This document shows, piece by piece, positions 42,905-53,445 of a stretch of 64,000 nt of DNA. The stretch is from Zygnema cylindricum (Eukaryota > Streptophyta > Zygnematophyceae > Zygnematales > Zygnemataceae): contig JBBHKE010001794.1 in assembly GCA_037447655.1 (NCBI GenBank), positions 65,358 to 129,357 on the forward strand, given 5' to 3'. The notes under the pieces were generated by a model. That model made no database searches and was not told the origin of the DNA. It saw only the letters and a program-made list of their open reading frames with translations. Positions within the stretch are counted from its first letter, which is position 1. The number at the start of each line of letters is the position of its first letter. A program made the translations under genes and the position numbers.

Positions 42905-44985
42905 TGAGGAGAGGAGTGGGAGCACGTGAAGGCTGTAGACGCTGGAATTCTTCTTGCCAACTGATTATGCGTCTGTATTTATTGCAACTTCGAATATAAC
43001 GCCCAAGCAACCAGAATCAGAAATCATCTTCTTGGACATATCAAGAGTGGAGGGATTAGACCCTGTACAATGTGTCAAGACGAGGTGAACGAGGAGTTTA
43101 GTGATTTAGAAAAGCAAAATACTGCAAATTCCTCTCAAAAACGTGTAATGTGTGACTTGGATGAACTCACCAACAATTTTCCACCCTCTCCACGTACCAA
43201 AGGAAGATGTGTGCAAACTAAGATAAAAAATCATTTAACGCGAATAATAAGAAAGAGGTAGATTTAGCCTGGGCCACGGCTTTCTTCGCCAATGGATTGC
43301 CATTTAGACTTTTAGAGGACCCACATTTCAAGGCATCAGTGAATAAGACCAGTAATATAGGTGGATCTTACAAGTTACCAATCCGTAGTGCAATGAGAAA
43401 TCGTCTCCTATTACAAACCAAGGAAAATGTGAAAAAAAAATGACAAGTTATGTGGAAACTATTTATGTCACCGGTGCCACGATCACATTAGACGGGTAGA
43501 CAGCAATTGACGATAAACCTCTCCTAAATATTCTAGCAATCATCCCGAAAGGTGACATGTTTTTGACGGCGGAAGACACGAGTGGGCAAATTAAGGACGC
43601 CGAATACATTTGTAAGGTGCTCAAACAGGGAGTACTTGCGGTAGGGGTGGAGAATATGATGCATATTATTAGCGATTTTGCCCCAATGAACAAGGCTGCA
43701 GCCTTGTTGCTCGTGGCAAAGCACTTTTCTATCACGTGGACGCCATGTGCTGCATATATACTGGACTTGATGTTGGAAGATTGGACATTTATCTCCAAAC
43801 TTGTCCGAGGGGCAAAAAAAGTTATAAAATTCATCACTAATCATAGCATGAATGTAGCCTTGTTCAATAAAAATTCTCATCTTCGACTTCTAAAACCTAG
43901 AGAGACTAAGTTTGCTTCAAATTTTATTATGCTCCAGAGGTTATTAGACGTGAAAGAGAGTCTAGAACGCTTGATTTTTGATGACAAATTCAAGGAATGG
44001 GTGGGCAAGCCTATGTCACATTCAAGGAATGGGTGGGCAAGCCTATCTACAGGACAGAGGGGGCTAAAATTAGGTGTTACATTTCGAGCACGGAGTTTTG
44101 GGTTAGAGTGACCGGGTGCTAAAATTAGGTGTTACATTTCGAGCACGGAGTTTTGGGTTAGAGTGACCGAGGTCGTTTCAATTTCAGAACCTGTGGTGCG
44201 GTTGATGGTGGACTGCGCCGTTTCAATTTTAGAACCTGTGGTGCGGTTAATGGGGGACTGCGACAGAGGTGGCCCGAACATGGGGAAGGCTTACCACGGT
44301 TTTTACACCATTGAACAGTTTTTGGATAATTTAGCTTGCGTTGGAGGAGACAATATTCATGATGGAATTCAGATTTTGGAAGAGTTGAAGACATCATGGT
44401 TGGCGAGGTGGAAAATGGCATATAGCCCCATATATGCGGCCGGCTTTGTACTCGATCCGAAGCATCAAAGTCATGCATAAAGGCAATGTGCAAACGCGAC
44501 AGTTATCGAAGGTTTTCAGACAATGTTGGAGGGGATTCTTCCAAATGTGGAGGAGCAAGAAGATTCCCGCTAGAGTTGTCAAAAAATAGAGTTTTGAAGG
44601 AGTTTTTGGTAAGGAAGTGACTATATCTTGTGTAAAGAAGATGCCACCGTGGAAATGGTGGCAAGAGTTTGGGTCTGCCACCCCTATCTTGCAGGGGGGT
44701 GGCAGTAAAAGTACTTGCACAGTGCTCATTTGTCAGCTCATGTGAGCGGAATTGGTCAACATATGACCATATTCACTCTAAGAAGATAAATAGATTAACG
44801 GCTAAAGAGGCTAATGATCTGGTATGGGTCTTCACTAGTCTCAGACTGTTAAAGAAGACTAAGGATGTTAGCTATGAAGAGGACATGATGGCATGGGAAG
44901 AAGAGGAAGGGGAGTTAGGGGAAGAGGATTCGGATGAAGACATTGTGGAATTTGACGTAGGGGAAGATGATCTAGAGTAAAGATA
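42905..44985 (+). pseudogene. hAT-superfamily transposase, decayed
   Basis: A BED-type zinc finger at about 42908-43070 (EEWEHVKAVDAG, C-x2-C in CIYCNF, H-x4-H in RNHLLGHIKSGG) opens the protein. A well-kept catalytic-core stretch at 43530-43960 (DMFLTAEDTSGQIKDAEYIC, ISDFAPMNKAAALLL, WTPCAAYILDLMLED, VIKFITNHSMNVALF) is followed by the hAT dimerisation domain at about 44650-44860 (WWQEFGSATPILQ, SSCERNWSTYDHIHSKKINRL). An acidic tail ends at 44978. Stops, frameshifts and three tandem duplications (43990-44265) break it. The DUF659-like core marks a plant-type hAT. Confidence 0.85.
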
Positions 44986-45526
44986 AATGAGAATGATATA
45001 CGTTTATTTTTTTGAATTTATGTGGTTAAGGGTGTCAACTTTGACGAGACATAATAGCATGGGAAGAAAAAGAAGGGGAGGTAAGGGGAAAAGAATTCGG
45101 GTGAAGACATTAAGGACTTCAATGTAGGGTAAGGTGATTTAGAGTAGAGATAGATGAAAGATATGTATTTTTGTTTTTAGATTAATGTGATCGTATCTTT
45201 AAAAAAAAAAAAAATTATGTCGTGCAATGCTTAATGTGAAAATGTCATTCATACATGGTCTGTACTTTATCTCTGTGCAGTCGTATTCTGTCTTAGAGAT
45301 AGTGAGAGAAGGCGGCCGCATACGTCTTAGAGATAGAGAGAGAAGGGGGCCACGACTGCTTGTCAAATAGTATCCGACCTACAGACTTTTACAAAAATGT
45401 TGCGTCACCCGAGATTTGATCCAGGCTCTACGATTTTTATTTACATCTTTTATCACGCCCGTTATCAGTCAATGAAAGGTTTCCGATGTACACATGGGGT
45501 GTGATACATAATTAAACACATACAAT

Positions 45527-45920
45527 ATTTTAGCGCTCGTTTAACAAAAAACTTACAAACTGTGGTATATGTGAAATTTATTTTTGTTTACATGTACAGA
45601 ATAGTACGGACGAAAATTCATTAACGATTTTTACGATTTTTTCAAAAGGTTCAATGCGTTTGTTACGTATAATTCTTCGCGATTAAATCATTTGCACTAA
45701 ACGCCGTGAACAACTATGCGTGTTATCATAGTTGTTCAAAACGCATTTTACGCGCGATTCAAATGCGCGTACAATACGTAGAAACTGGAGAGGTCGATTT
45801 GAAAAAATCGTAAAAATCGATAATGAATTTCTGTCCGTACAATTCCATACATATAAAGAAAATTGAATTGAACATGCACCGCAGTTTTGGGCGTTTCCCG
45901 TTAAACGAGCGGCAGAAAAT
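45527..45920. mobile_element. MITE with about 120-bp terminal inverted repeats
   Basis: The left arm from GCGCTCGTTTAAC to GATTTTTACGATTTTTTCAAA (about 45533-45655) is the imperfect complement of the right arm (about 45790-45913, ending GTTAAACGAGCGGC). The centre holds a second hairpin around GAACAACTATGCGTG/TATCATAGTTGTTC. No coding sequence. A target duplication is not clear. Confidence 0.75.
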
Positions 45921-45985
45921 TTTAATTATTTAAATAACTATCACACCCACAATGTGTGTCGGAACATTCACATCAATTGGTTTCT

Positions 45986-46138
45986 GATGACATCTTGCAG
46001 GATAGATGACATCTTGCAGGATAATTTCAGAATTTGTAGAACCAGATTTAAATCCTGGGCATTGCTTCTTTTTTGTTAGAATAATATTGACGCCTTTCAA
46101 AATCTGTAGAACCAGATTCAAATCCTGGGCATTGCCGT
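45986..46138 (+). repeat. Short direct repeats with a tRNA-like B-box
   Basis: GATGACATCTTGCAGGATA occurs twice in tandem (about 45986-46023). GTAGAACCAGATT(T/C)AAATCC, followed by TGGGCATTGC, occurs at about 46036-46066 and 46107-46137. The CCAG-ATTCAAATC-CTGG core resembles a tRNA T-arm, so a SINE or tRNA-derived fragment is possible. No complete tRNA fold was found. Confidence 0.4.
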
Positions 46139-46235
46139 GGCGTCAGCAATGGCGTCTTCCTTCAAGATTCGCTTTCAAGTTTTCATACCGGCTTCTTTTC
46201 AAAAATTTGAAGAAGACGTCCGTATACATTTTGAA

Positions 46236-46590
46236 CTTACGACGCGCAAATAGTGTGACGCCGCAACGTCTCTTTTTGAAATTGTCCGTAGGTGTACGAT
46301 AAAATTCCGTGCGTATCTGTGAACATTCTGTGTGTTTACAAAACAGATAGTACCGATAAGTGCATCGTATCTTTTCTTCAACTTCCGTACAATTACCGTA
46401 AAAAACCGTACAGTTACCGTAATTTGTTTATAGGTTGCCGTAAATTGCCTGTGTCAGTTTACCGTAGACGTTTTTTTGCGATATTTTCAAAAGTCACGTA
46501 TAATACAAAGAAATAGGAAAAAATGAAAAATTCGCGCGATTTGAACAACTAGGCGTGTTATATTGAACCAATTTGTTGCGCGAAACGGTA
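46236..46590 (+). repeat. Family W repeat, direct copy
   Basis: Inverse partner of 42380-42735 (GACGCGCAAATAGTGTGA, CAGTTTACCGTAGACG, TTTTCAAAAGTCACGTA). Contains several GTTACCGTAA/AATTACCGTAAA words. No gene. Confidence 0.5.
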
Positions 46591-46659
46591 AAAAATATCT
46601 AAAATACGAGAGATAATCAAAAATATGGCCATATGCTTTGCGGGGGCAAATACTTCTCC

Positions 46660-47400
46660 TCCCAGCTCCCCTCATTGCGTCTCTCCTTCTCCCTCCCTGC
46701 CCTCCTAACAATTCCCCATTTTTCCTTTCCTCTCCTTCTCCCTCCCTGCCCTCCTAACAATTCCCCATTCCTCCTTTCCTCTCCTTCTCCCCCCCTGCCC
46801 TCCTAACAATTCCCCATTTTTCCTTTCCTCTCCTTCTCCCTCCCTGCCCTCCTAACAATTCCCCATTCCTCCTTTCCTCTCCTTCTCCCCCCCTGCCCTC
46901 CTAACAATTCCCCATTTTTCCTTTCCTCTCCTTCTCCCTCCCTGCCCTCCTAACAATTCCCCATTCCTCCTTTCCTCTCCTTCTCCCCCCCTGCCACCCT
47001 AACAATTCCCAGTTCCTCCTTTCCTCTCCCCTTTCTTCTCCTTCTCCCTCCATGCCCTCCTAACAATTCCCCATTCCTCCTTTCCTCTCCTTCTCCCCCC
47101 CTGCCCTCCTAACAATTCCCCATTCCTCCTTTCCTCTCCTTCTCCCCCCCTGCCCTCCTAACAATTCCCCAGTCCTCCTTTCCTCTCCCCTTTCCTCTCC
47201 TTCTCTTTCCCTGCCCTCCTAACAATTCCCCATTCCTCCTTTCCTCTCCTTCTCCCTCCTTGCCCTCCTAACAATTCCCCAGTCCTCCTTTCCTCTCCCC
47301 TTTCCTCTCCTTCTCTTTCCCTGCCCTCCTAACAATTCCCCATTCCTCCTTTCCTCACCTTCTCCCTCTCTGCCCCCTTCACCATCTTCTCTCTCTCGCG
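46660..47400. repeat. Pyrimidine-rich minisatellite, period about 49 bp
   Basis: Tandem copies of a CT-rich unit, each marked by GCCCTCCTAACAATTCCCCA and CCTTTCCTCTCCTTCTCCC, at spacings of about 49 bp (TAACAA at 46706, 46755, 46804, 46853 and onwards). Variant longer units with CCCCTTTCCTC appear after 47030. At least a dozen copies are visible. Confidence 0.9.
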
Positions 47401-47584
47401 CCCTCTTTTCCCTTTTCCTCCCTATCCTTCTCCTCCCCCTGTCCCGTACCACTTTAGACATTATTTTATTTTTTTAAAAGTACCATTTTAATAAATTCCT
47501 TTACGCACGAAATTTAAGGTGAAAAAAAAAGTAAAAATTGAATGGGAATTTATGTGAATCCCCCCCTTTTTTTTTTTTTTTGAC

Positions 47585-48350
47585 ATTAAATTGGATTTTG
47601 CCATCTACCTCTCTCACAGGAGAAAGAGAGAAAAAATAGAGAGGGAGGGCTGGGGGGGAGGGGGGGAGTGGAGAGGGAGGGGGGGGAGGGGGAAGTGGAG
47701 AGGGAGGGGGGGGGAGGGAGGGAGGGAGGGTGGAAGGGATGGTGGGATGTGTTTTTTTTGTGGGGGGTGGACTTGTTGAGACTTTTTCTTTTTTTAATTA
47801 CTTTGTGTTCTTTTTTTGTTTTTGAATTTTTTAATGTATGATTAAATTGGGGCTTGTAAAGAAAAAGAAAGGGGGGGGGGGGGGGGGGAGGGGGAGGGGG
47901 GGGAGGGGGGGGGGGAGAAAAGGGGAGGGGATGGGGGGGGGGGGGAAGAGAGTGGGAGGGGGGGGAAGGAAGGGGGGGGAGTGGGGGAGGGAGAAGCAAA
48001 AAGAAAAGGGGGAAAGGAGGGGGGGGGGGAGGGAAGGGGAGGAGGGGGGGGGGGCGGAGGAAGAAAGAGGAAGGGATAGGGGAGCGGTGGACAGGGAAGG
48101 AGAAGGAGAGAGCGGAGAGGGAGTAGAGGACAAGGACAGGACAGGGGATGTGGAGAAATTAGAGGGGAGGAAGGGAGGGGGACGAGAGAGGAGGGAAGTA
48201 AATGGGAGGGTGGAATATGGGGGAGGATAGAAGAGGACGAAGGAAGGGAAAGGGGATAGCGAGGAGGAGGGGGGAGAGAGGAGAAAAGCGGGAGAGGTGA
48301 AAAAGGGGAGGGAGAGAGGGAGGGAGGGGAAGAGAAGGGAGAGTGTGATA
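47585..48350. repeat. Purine-rich low-complexity tract
   Basis: Almost entirely G and A on the plus strand, with many G runs of 8 to 14 and GGGAGGG words. Long proline-rich frames on the complementary strand are a by-product of the composition. Together with the pyrimidine minisatellite upstream, the strand bias switches sign across about 47460-47590. Confidence 0.9.
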
Positions 48351-48741
48351 AGACAATAAAGTGTCCGCCTTACAGAGCACAGATACAGCCAAAATGAGGA
48401 TAAAAATGTCACACTATTTGCTGAAAACTGAACAAAAAAAATAAGGAAAAAGACCAACTAATAATAAATAAATAAAATACAATATAAAAATAACACTAAA
48501 ACTAAATCAATAAATAAACAACAACAACAACCATATTACAATCGCCAAAAAAAAAGAAAAATTGACCGTCACTTAAAAAAAAAAAAGCAAAAAGGCCTCA
48601 TATTATTTTTGCAATCGAAAAACAAAATAAATAAAAAACAAAAAAACCTCTCGGTCACTCTCTCCAACTCGCGCCTTTCCTTCCCCCCCTCCCTCCTCCC
48701 TCTAATCCTCACTGTCCCTCTATCTCCCCCCCTTCCCCCTT
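48351..48741. other. A-rich, then CT-rich spacer downstream of the expansin
   Basis: 48400-48660 is rich in AATAAATAAA-type words and 48660-48740 is pyrimidine-rich. This is the 3' flank of the minus-strand expansin and may hold its 3' UTR. No gene seen. Confidence 0.5.
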
Positions 48742-49500
48742 CTACGGCCTAACTTTAAAATTTACAGTGGACACATACACCCCCCCCGTCTTCCAGTTCT
48801 TCGGCAGCACGTTGACCGCGGTGACCTTCTCTGACGTCAGCATCGCCGTCACTCGGAAGCTGAGCGCCTTCCCTCCGTACAGCCGCCCGTTGGCGAGCGA
48901 CCAGTTGGCGCCCCAGTTGCGGTACATCCCCCACCACGCCTTGCCGCCGTCCAGACTCACTTCGACGGCCTGGATGTCGCCCGCGCCGCGCGTGTTCGAT
49001 ATCAGGACCATGAGGAAGTACGGAGTGCTCCCCTCCGTCACGCGGAATTTAATGAACCCGGGTTTCGTGCACGCCACGCGTCGGTATACGGCTGGCAGGA
49101 CGACGGGCTTCGCGGACCTGAAGATGCTCGCGTACATCCTCTGCGTCAGCGAGAGTGCGACTTTCGGCCACGCGCAGAACTCGCCCGGCGAGTCAGGACA
49201 AAAGTTTGTCACGGTCACTTTGGCGGTGGCGGCTTTACATAGCTTCGTTTTAGTTTTGTCGCATTTGACTTCGTAGCACGCGCCGCACGCCGCGCCGCCG
49301 CCGAAAAGGACGGCAGACACCGCTGTGGTGTTCAGGCCGTAGCCAGGTGTCTTCATCAGATTGGTGTAGCCGCACGCGCCATCCGAGCCGTACGCGGTGC
49401 CGTAGAACGAGGCCTCCGCGGGAACCCAGGAGGCAGCTTGGCACGTGCTGAAACACTGGAGAGCGAATAGAAGAGCGAAACTCGCTGCTGAAATTTTCAT
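48742..49500 (-). CDS. Expansin, cell-wall-loosening protein
   Basis: A 252-residue single-exon ORF, the usual expansin length. A signal peptide (1 to about 23, MKISAASFALLFALQ...) precedes the N-terminal double-psi beta-barrel (FYGTAY, DGACGYTNL, LFGGGAACGACYEVKC). A C-terminal CBM63-type domain shows YRRVACTKPGFIKFRV, SNTRGAGDIQAVEVS, WWGMYRNWGANWS and LSFRVT. Expansins are secreted and loosen cellulose-matrix contacts without hydrolysis. The layout is that of the EXPA group, but the conserved HFD of the first domain is missing; the aligned stretch reads PKVALSL. Codon use is GC-rich compared with the surrounding DNA. Translation starts at the only reasonable Met, right before the signal peptide. 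Confidence 0.93.
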   Translation of the reverse strand: MKISAASFALLFALQCFSTCQAASWVPAEASFYGTAYGSDGACGYTNLMKTPGYGLNTTAVSAVLFGGGAACGACYEVKCDKTKTKLCKAATAKVTVTNFCPDSPGEFCAWPKVALSLTQRMYASIFRSAKPVVLPAVYRRVACTKPGFIKFRVTEGSTPYFLMVLISNTRGAGDIQAVEVSLDGGKAWWGMYRNWGANWSLANGRLYGGKALSFRVTAMLTSEKVTAVNVLPKNWKTGGVYVSTVNFKVRP

Positions 49501-49637
49501 GGCGGATTTGGAAGAGGATGAAGGAGAGAAGGAAAGCGGTGGAGGGAGGAAGTAAGAAAGGAAGTGGCGAGCGAGGTTTGGACTGACTGAGCTTTTAGGG
49601 ACTCTGGTTCGGAATGAGATCGACAGACGGCTGACCC

Positions 49638-49647
49638 TCTATATACC
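49638..49647 (-). promoter_or_regulatory. Probable TATA box of the expansin gene
   Basis: On the minus strand the sequence reads GGTATATAGAG about 140 bases upstream of the expansin ATG. With transcription starting roughly 30 bases downstream, this gives a 5' UTR of about 110 bases, a normal distance. The interval is GA/CT-rich. Confidence 0.6.
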
Positions 49648-49689
49648 GTAGGACTGGTAAAAGATTCGCACGTGAGACGTGAACTATAC

Positions 49690-50850
49690 CGTGTTTGGTG
49701 CGAGCATCCTACCTGTCAAGATTTTATAACTTGCCAGGTTGATTACTACTGTACTTTCAGAGCCGTCACGCCTGCTACACGTGTACAGCTAAAATGTCTT
49801 TTAGCTTCCACTGTTCTGTCCTCCTGGTTGGCCGCATAAGCGGTGCAGTGGGCAGAGACTCGCGACGACTGCGTGGCGACGGCCTGGAAATCTGGCGGAC
49901 GCTACGAACCGTCCGATCGTGCACGCCGAGGGGGGAACTCCTGCCCCGGAGGAAGTCCCAATGTGATAGGAGCTGTTTTTCAGCAGAGGTCGTAGGGTTT
50001 TGTCCGAACGTGCGGGTCCTATGTCTCCGTAAGCTTTGAAGTACAGGGACGTTCGCCTGATGCCAAGCGTGGGATGTTGGCTTCACCTAGCACGTGTTCC
50101 TTGTTGCGCTAAGGGGGGTATTTTAGTAATCGCTTCACATTAAAACGGATACAAACTGCCGTCAAACACACATTTTTTAATGTTTTATAAGGGTTCAATA
50201 CGGCTGTAAATCACTATTGTTTAAGCTAGCAACCGACAAATAACTTTCCACTTTGCGCCTTTGCCGGCTTTTCCTGTCTTTTTTAAATTTTTGTCCTCGA
50301 TCTGTTGTTCAACTCAGATCCAAGTGTGACCTGAAATCGCCACGTGGCAAGCAGATTTTTATGGAAGATCGCTCATCGCTTTTTGTGGGTGGAGATTTGG
50401 GAATAGCCAACGACTCTGGACACGTCACATATTCCTATCTCCTCCGTGTCACAAAGTATGCTCGATGACAAAACGTAGCCGACGTAGATACGAGTACAAA
50501 GCACTTTAAATAAAATTGGACTAGCGTGCACAGAGAAAAGATATTTAGGTGTACGACACGACACTAACAAACATCCAAAAATTTCAAAGAATCAAGAAGT
50601 AAACTTTATTTCAAAAAGTGCGATGGAAAAATCCATCAAGGTACAAAGGGGTTCAAAAAGAGGAAATAGACGCTTAATGCTAAATAATAGCCAAAGGAAA
50701 CTAAGGTAAAGAAAACATGTGAAGACACCAAATCTAACTAAAACAACTGCCAAAACTAAGCAAATTTACTAAAGATGACACCAGACAAAGGGGAAAACTA
50801 CACAACCCTGAGAAACTAAACTCCACACCCCCGAAGATCGTGGATGTGGA
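49690..50850. other. Upstream region of the expansin; no gene recognised
   Basis: Open frames here (for example minus 49775-50086) are short, basic and without recognisable motifs. 50580-50840 is A-rich. It may hold distal regulatory DNA of the expansin or decayed repeats. Confidence 0.4.
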
Positions 50851-50859
50851 TTGGATCCC

Positions 50860-51660
50860 TTAGTGGAAGATCTGGGGGGCCTCGCCGGTCATCCGCCACC
50901 GTGCTCCGCTGTAGAAGGGCCGCGTTCGTTGACGGTAAAAGGCAAGGAGAAGGCTCGAGGGAGGGATTCCCGGACCCGGGGTCTCAAAGGTTTTTTTCGC
51001 ACAGTCACCGAGGAAATCATCAAAGGACTTGTCCAAAGTACCGAAAATTTATGCGGCAAATGGCACAAATTGGTCCGCCAGGTCTCGGTGAGCGTAATCT
51101 CTTTCCTTAAAAGTTGTTGCGTCCCGAGCCGCCACGTCCGTATGTACCGCCACGCGAGAAGAAACGTGGGTTCCAGTCGGATCCGTGAGGACCATATCAC
51201 CCAAAGTCCTCCAAACCCCATGGAGGAAAACCAAGTCAACCGGAGGACTTCGAAGGTCGGTAGATTGGGAGCGAGGAGGTAGTATATGAGAAACCTCGCG
51301 CCTCACGGTGTAGCCCGCGTCAGTGCCGATTGCAACAATTGAATCACAAACCAAATCATGCGCAACGGTACTTCACCGCCCCTAAAGCAACGGAGTAGAT
51401 GAATCCCTTCCGAGTCGATAAGTTGATTACAAACACAATGCAGTCGCCCAAGAAGCGCGGGGTGAGGCAAACCCAAACGAAGACGTAAGACACGATGTGA
51501 AGTGGTCAGACGTTAGACGAAGGGTCAAAAAAATCGGCGTGGCTTGCAGCCACGCACAGCCTCTGGCTCAGAACAGGAACGAGGTCGAGCACGCGATTGA
51601 GCAAAAGGTAGCGCGTTAAAAATGTTATGGAATTCAGCGGCTGTCAATTGCTCAGTTATA
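50860..51660 (-). pseudogene. C-terminal fragment of a LINE-type retroelement protein
   Basis: On the minus strand, from about 51510 downwards: VLRLRLGLPHPALLGRL, then a zinc-ribbon-like CVCNQLIDSEGIHLLRC, a GGE...HDLVCDSIVAI block, VRREVSHILPP, LVFLHGVWRTLGDMVLTDP, and RDLADQFVPFAA followed after a stop by FGTLDKSFDDFLGDCAKK. The C-x-C...D-x-x-G-H-x-L-x-C ribbon, a HD-x-V-x-D block and a restriction-like tail are the usual C-terminus of LINE-type RT proteins in algae and plants. Frame changes and a stop show decay. No RT catalytic core remains. Confidence 0.6.
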
Positions 51661-53437
51661 CGTTGTTGGAGATGAATGTTGTTGTCGGAAATAAAAGTTT
51701 GAAAGAATCAAGGAGCGGAATTATATATCGTGTCGGCCAGTACGAATGGCCTAGATGACGGAGCATCTTTAGATTGTACATATTGTCACCACGAGTAGAC
51801 ATCAGCCTGTTTGTCGACTTTCTAAAGACCTCCACTTGTCGTACAAAACAAGTGGCCTGACTAATCGAACAGAAGTATCACCATACAGTCCCGCTTGGTA
51901 CAATTTATTGACTTCGACGTTTGTACAAACTCTATGTCGTACGTATCGACCGTCGTTAATTAAGGACAACAGTGACGTGGCAGGACTGTATATCACATAT
52001 CTAACGCTAGAGATCTACAGCAGAGGTCGCAATCGGGTACCCGAATCCATACCCGGTCGTTACCTGACCGCCCGCGTCCGATCCGGAACGGATTCGGGTG
52101 CCAAATTTTGGGGGCCGGCCGGATTCGGGCGGATGATTCACAAAAAGAAAAAAAAAACAGGTACGGTCAGGTAAGCAAAAAATGAAGGTTTCATGGTACA
52201 GTTTTTTTCAGTACAGTACGTGTCATAAACATTATTGTACTTTATCTTCTTGATATCGTGGAAGGTATAAGGGAGATGTACCACTAATTTTGTACTTATT
52301 CGGGCACGGGCGGGTATAGGAAGTTGCGAGAAATCGAGTTTTGGTTAACTTTTATTTTTGTAAACGGGTATCGGGTAACGGGAAACAATTTAGGTGCATG
52401 ACATAACCCGGTCAGGTATCAGATGTTCAAATTTTGAAAAAAAAAATGTCAGTTTTGGGTATCTAAAATTTTGACTTTTGCGACCTGTGATCTACAGTAA
52501 TCCCCTTATATTCAACCCTCTAGAAGTTGGAAAAGTTAAATTTAAATCGGTATTTTTACCTTTTTTCACAAAGTTTAAGACTACAATATCTTTTATAATG
52601 TTTGCATATCGTATGGGTTTTGCTGAAAATTTATTTGTAGTTTGTTTACAGGTCTTGATAACTAAAACATCCACACAATATATCATACTATATGTACTTT
52701 TTTGGGGTCCCGATAGTCGAAAAGTGAGCGTGGAAGGGTTTCCAAACATTTTACTTCCATGGTTTGAAATGTTACACAATTTAGTGTAGTTATGAGCTGT
52801 ATGGAAACGCTTTTGTCCAAGAAGTTCTAAATTTGTTATGCTGTCCAATATTTTTATGAGACAGGTACAATGACAGGTAACAAAGCATGTCGATACGATA
52901 TTGTGATATAAGCATAGATGTCCGATTCGCATAATACGCACGAAGCGAACGCGCGAATACTACGTACGATTCGCATTTAACGATGTTGACAAATTAGTAA
53001 AATGCGTACCTTACTTCTCACCCGTACATTTTTCGTACATATACTTACGTTGTCCGTATATGTCTGTAATTTTTAGGGTTATTTAAAGGATATTTTAAGG
53101 TTATAAGGTACATGTTCGTACATTCAGTATATTTAAATATAACTGCTTCACACTTTTCATACATCTACGTACAGTGTCCGTATTTTCTGTATTTTTTACA
53201 GTTATTTATGTTAGGGTTTGTAGGGTACATTATTGTATATCTCTGTATATTGCAGTACAACTGCGTTGCATTTTTTGTACATTTACGTATAGAACTCGTA
53301 CATTTTTGAGTTATTAAAGGGGGGATTTTAGGGTTTCTTCGGTACGTTGCCGTATGTTCTTTTATATTTCGATACATTTGCCTTAGATTTTTCGTACTTT
53401 TACATTTTATAAGGTTCACTTTCAGTATATTTCCATA
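51661..53437. other. Non-coding stretch; possible repeat with GGGTACCCG words
   Basis: No gene recognised. 52020-52430 is dense in ACCCGG/GGGTA words (ATCGGGTACCCGAATCC, ACGGGTATCGGGTAACGGG), which suggests a degraded transposon, but no terminal repeats could be fixed. 52980-53430 is rich in CGTACATTT/GTACATT words. Confidence 0.4.
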
Positions 53438-53445
53438 CATTTTTG

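Noticed and set aside
46036-46137. tRNA gene suggested by a T-arm-like core.
   Set aside because: No matching acceptor, D-arm or anticodon arm could be folded; only a possible SINE-like fragment is supported.
47586-48457. Long proline-rich minus-strand and glycine-rich plus-strand ORFs.
   Set aside because: They follow from purine/pyrimidine strand bias, have no domains and overlap in several frames.
49775-50086. Basic 103-codon minus-strand ORF upstream of the expansin.
   Set aside because: No motif, no similarity recognised and a composition typical of chance ORFs in GC-rich promoter DNA.
50851-51282. Plus-strand 143-codon ORF as a gene.
   Set aside because: The minus strand of the same region carries the recognisable LINE-type motifs; the plus ORF is its shadow.
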